A stretch of DNA of 5,966 nucleotides, from positions 1-5,966 of the forward strand of contig JAFGOU010000394.1 of assembly GCA_016926315.1 (NCBI GenBank), in the 5' to 3' direction. The notes under the pieces were generated by a model, which searched no databases, was not told the origin of the DNA, and was given only the letters and a program-made list of their open reading frames with translations. Both the position numbers and the translations under genes were made by a program. Shown here one piece after another: positions 5,044 to 5,966 of the stretch (positions within the stretch are counted from its first letter, which is position 1; each line of letters opens with the position of its first letter). This stretch comes from Chitinispirillaceae bacterium (lineage in GTDB: Bacteria > Fibrobacterota > Chitinivibrionia > Chitinivibrionales > Chitinispirillaceae).

Positions 5044-5966
5044 CGGACCAGACTTCTCGAAGCGGCAATCCGGTCACCATGGCGGCATGCGCCTGCCTGA
5101 CGGCATTATGCATGCTCCTGGCGTCGGCAGCGTTGACCGGGTGCGGTCCTTCGATCAAAATGACCGCGCTCGTGAGCATGATGCCCGACCAGGAATCGTT
5201 TTTCCGCAACGAGATGGTGCCCGGGTTCGAACGTGAGCGGCGGGCGAAAATCCTGGTTGCGCATTACGGCGATCCCGACAGCCTGGATGAGTACCTGCGG
5301 GCACCGGGTTCCAATATAGGGTTGGTAAAGGTACCCTTTGAACGTCGTACGGCGCTCATCGAGCAGGGTCTGTTCAAACCGATCGCCGACATACTGCCGC
5401 CTGAAAAACTCCGTTCCTTTTCCGGGGATTACCTCCTGACAAAGCTCGGCGAGGTTCATGGACGGCCTTGCCTGATCCCTCGAAAATTCGAAACACGCAT
5501 CATGGTATACGACAGGAACAGGGTCAGTGACGCGCTGGGAATGTGGAAAAAATACAAAAACGAACTGGACGCCGCCATAAAGCGGCACAACGGCGTCGGC
5601 CTGCCCGCCGATTATATCCTCGAAAACGACCCGAATAAATGGGATTATTTTGATTTCTTCGTGGTGGGCTGGATATGGTCGCATACACAGTTCAACGGCA
5701 AAGCAGTCGGCCGGATCGGCCTGCGGGGCAAACGGTACTCCGGTACCTGGCTAGGGATCGTCGACCGGATCTATCAGCTTGGCGGCGACAGCGCGGCCGT
5801 GGTCTCCATGACCGGGGACGCCGTTATCGACGCCTTCCACTGGGAGGCGGTCTATGCCGCCTCCGGTGTGTATAACCCCGCCATGTGGGAAAAGGGTTGG
5901 AGCGGGGCCGATATCTGGAAAGCGTTTGCCGACGGCGAGGTGTTCCTGTCATTCATGACCCAGCTC
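5040..5966 (+). CDS. Solute-binding-protein-like lipoprotein (ABC importer type), partial at 3' end
   Basis: The frame is open from ATG at 5040 to the window end: 309 codons, no stop, so the C-terminus is missing. The ATG overlaps the previous stop (ATGA), and AGGGA (5029-5033) lies 6 bases upstream, so translation is probably coupled. Residues 1-35 form a lipoprotein signal: a short polar start with R7, a hydrophobic core about 15-31 and lipobox LTGC with C35 as lipidation site. The mature part resembles family 1 extracellular solute-binding proteins: an opening strand MTALVSMMPDQESFFRNEMVPGFERE (41-66, read across the window), VPFERRTALIEQGLFKPIADIL (98-119), GRPCLIPRKFETRIMVYDRN (141-160), and DIWKAFADGEVFLSF (291-305), which matches the 'aFadGkvam' segment of the family. 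Many Trp and Tyr residues (201-213, 237, 268, 283-293) would suit a sugar-like ligand. A later ATG at 5079 has no binding site and would lose the only signal-peptide arginine. No permease gene is visible in the window. Ligand unknown. Confidence 0.8.
   Translation, partial: MTDQTSRSGNPVTMAACACLTALCMLLASAALTGCGPSIKMTALVSMMPDQESFFRNEMVPGFERERRAKILVAHYGDPDSLDEYLRAPGSNIGLVKVPFERRTALIEQGLFKPIADILPPEKLRSFSGDYLLTKLGEVHGRPCLIPRKFETRIMVYDRNRVSDALGMWKKYKNELDAAIKRHNGVGLPADYILENDPNKWDYFDFFVVGWIWSHTQFNGKAVGRIGLRGKRYSGTWLGIVDRIYQLGGDSAAVVSMTGDAVIDAFHWEAVYAASGVYNPAMWEKGWSGADIWKAFADGEVFLSFMTQL

Noticed and set aside
1..5966. CRISPR array, insertion sequence, integrase or tRNA-associated integration site
   Set aside because: No regularly spaced direct repeats, transposase or integrase motifs, and no second copy of the tRNA 3' end were seen.

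Overview
The window reads as a piece of a GC-rich Gram-negative-type bacterial chromosome. A lipobox-bearing lipoprotein, sigma70-like promoters, Shine-Dalgarno sites and a tRNA with an encoded CCA end all fit this. I cannot name the phylum from sequence alone. Membrane transporters fused to HEAT repeats and associated with cyclic-nucleotide-binding domains are the kind of architecture I associate with spirochaetes, planctomycetes, fibrobacters and related environmental lineages, but that is an impression and not a result.

Left part, minus strand (1-1744): a tRNA-Thr(UGU) gene at 7-82 has its own strong promoter at 118-147. A 253-base gap rich in inverted repeats separates it from argA (336-1697), which encodes a 453-residue N-acetylglutamate synthase with an amino-acid-kinase-like domain followed by a GNAT domain. 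This is the first step of arginine synthesis. Inside argA lies a perfect 24-bp palindrome (1414-1437). The tRNA carries a paired change at the normally invariant 19-56 elbow contact (A19-U56 in place of G19-C56).

Centre (1698-1939): a divergent intergenic region. It holds a good plus-strand promoter (TTGCCT, 17-bp spacer, TATAGT), a leader of about 93 bases, and a weaker candidate promoter for argA.

Right part, plus strand (1940-5966): three tightly packed genes, apparently one operon. The first encodes an 867-residue membrane protein with an N-terminal MFS-type transporter domain resembling the ATP/ADP (NTT/Tlc) translocases, followed by about 400 residues of HEAT-like helical repeats. Twenty bases later comes a 159-residue stand-alone cyclic-nucleotide-binding domain protein. 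Its stop overlaps the start (ATGA) of a lipoprotein resembling the solute-binding proteins of ABC importers, which runs off the window end. Taken together these look like a transport or sensing unit: an outward-facing lipoprotein that could bind a solute, a membrane carrier-like protein with a cytoplasmic scaffold, and a cytoplasmic nucleotide receptor. That combination is the most interesting thing here. Its function is inference.
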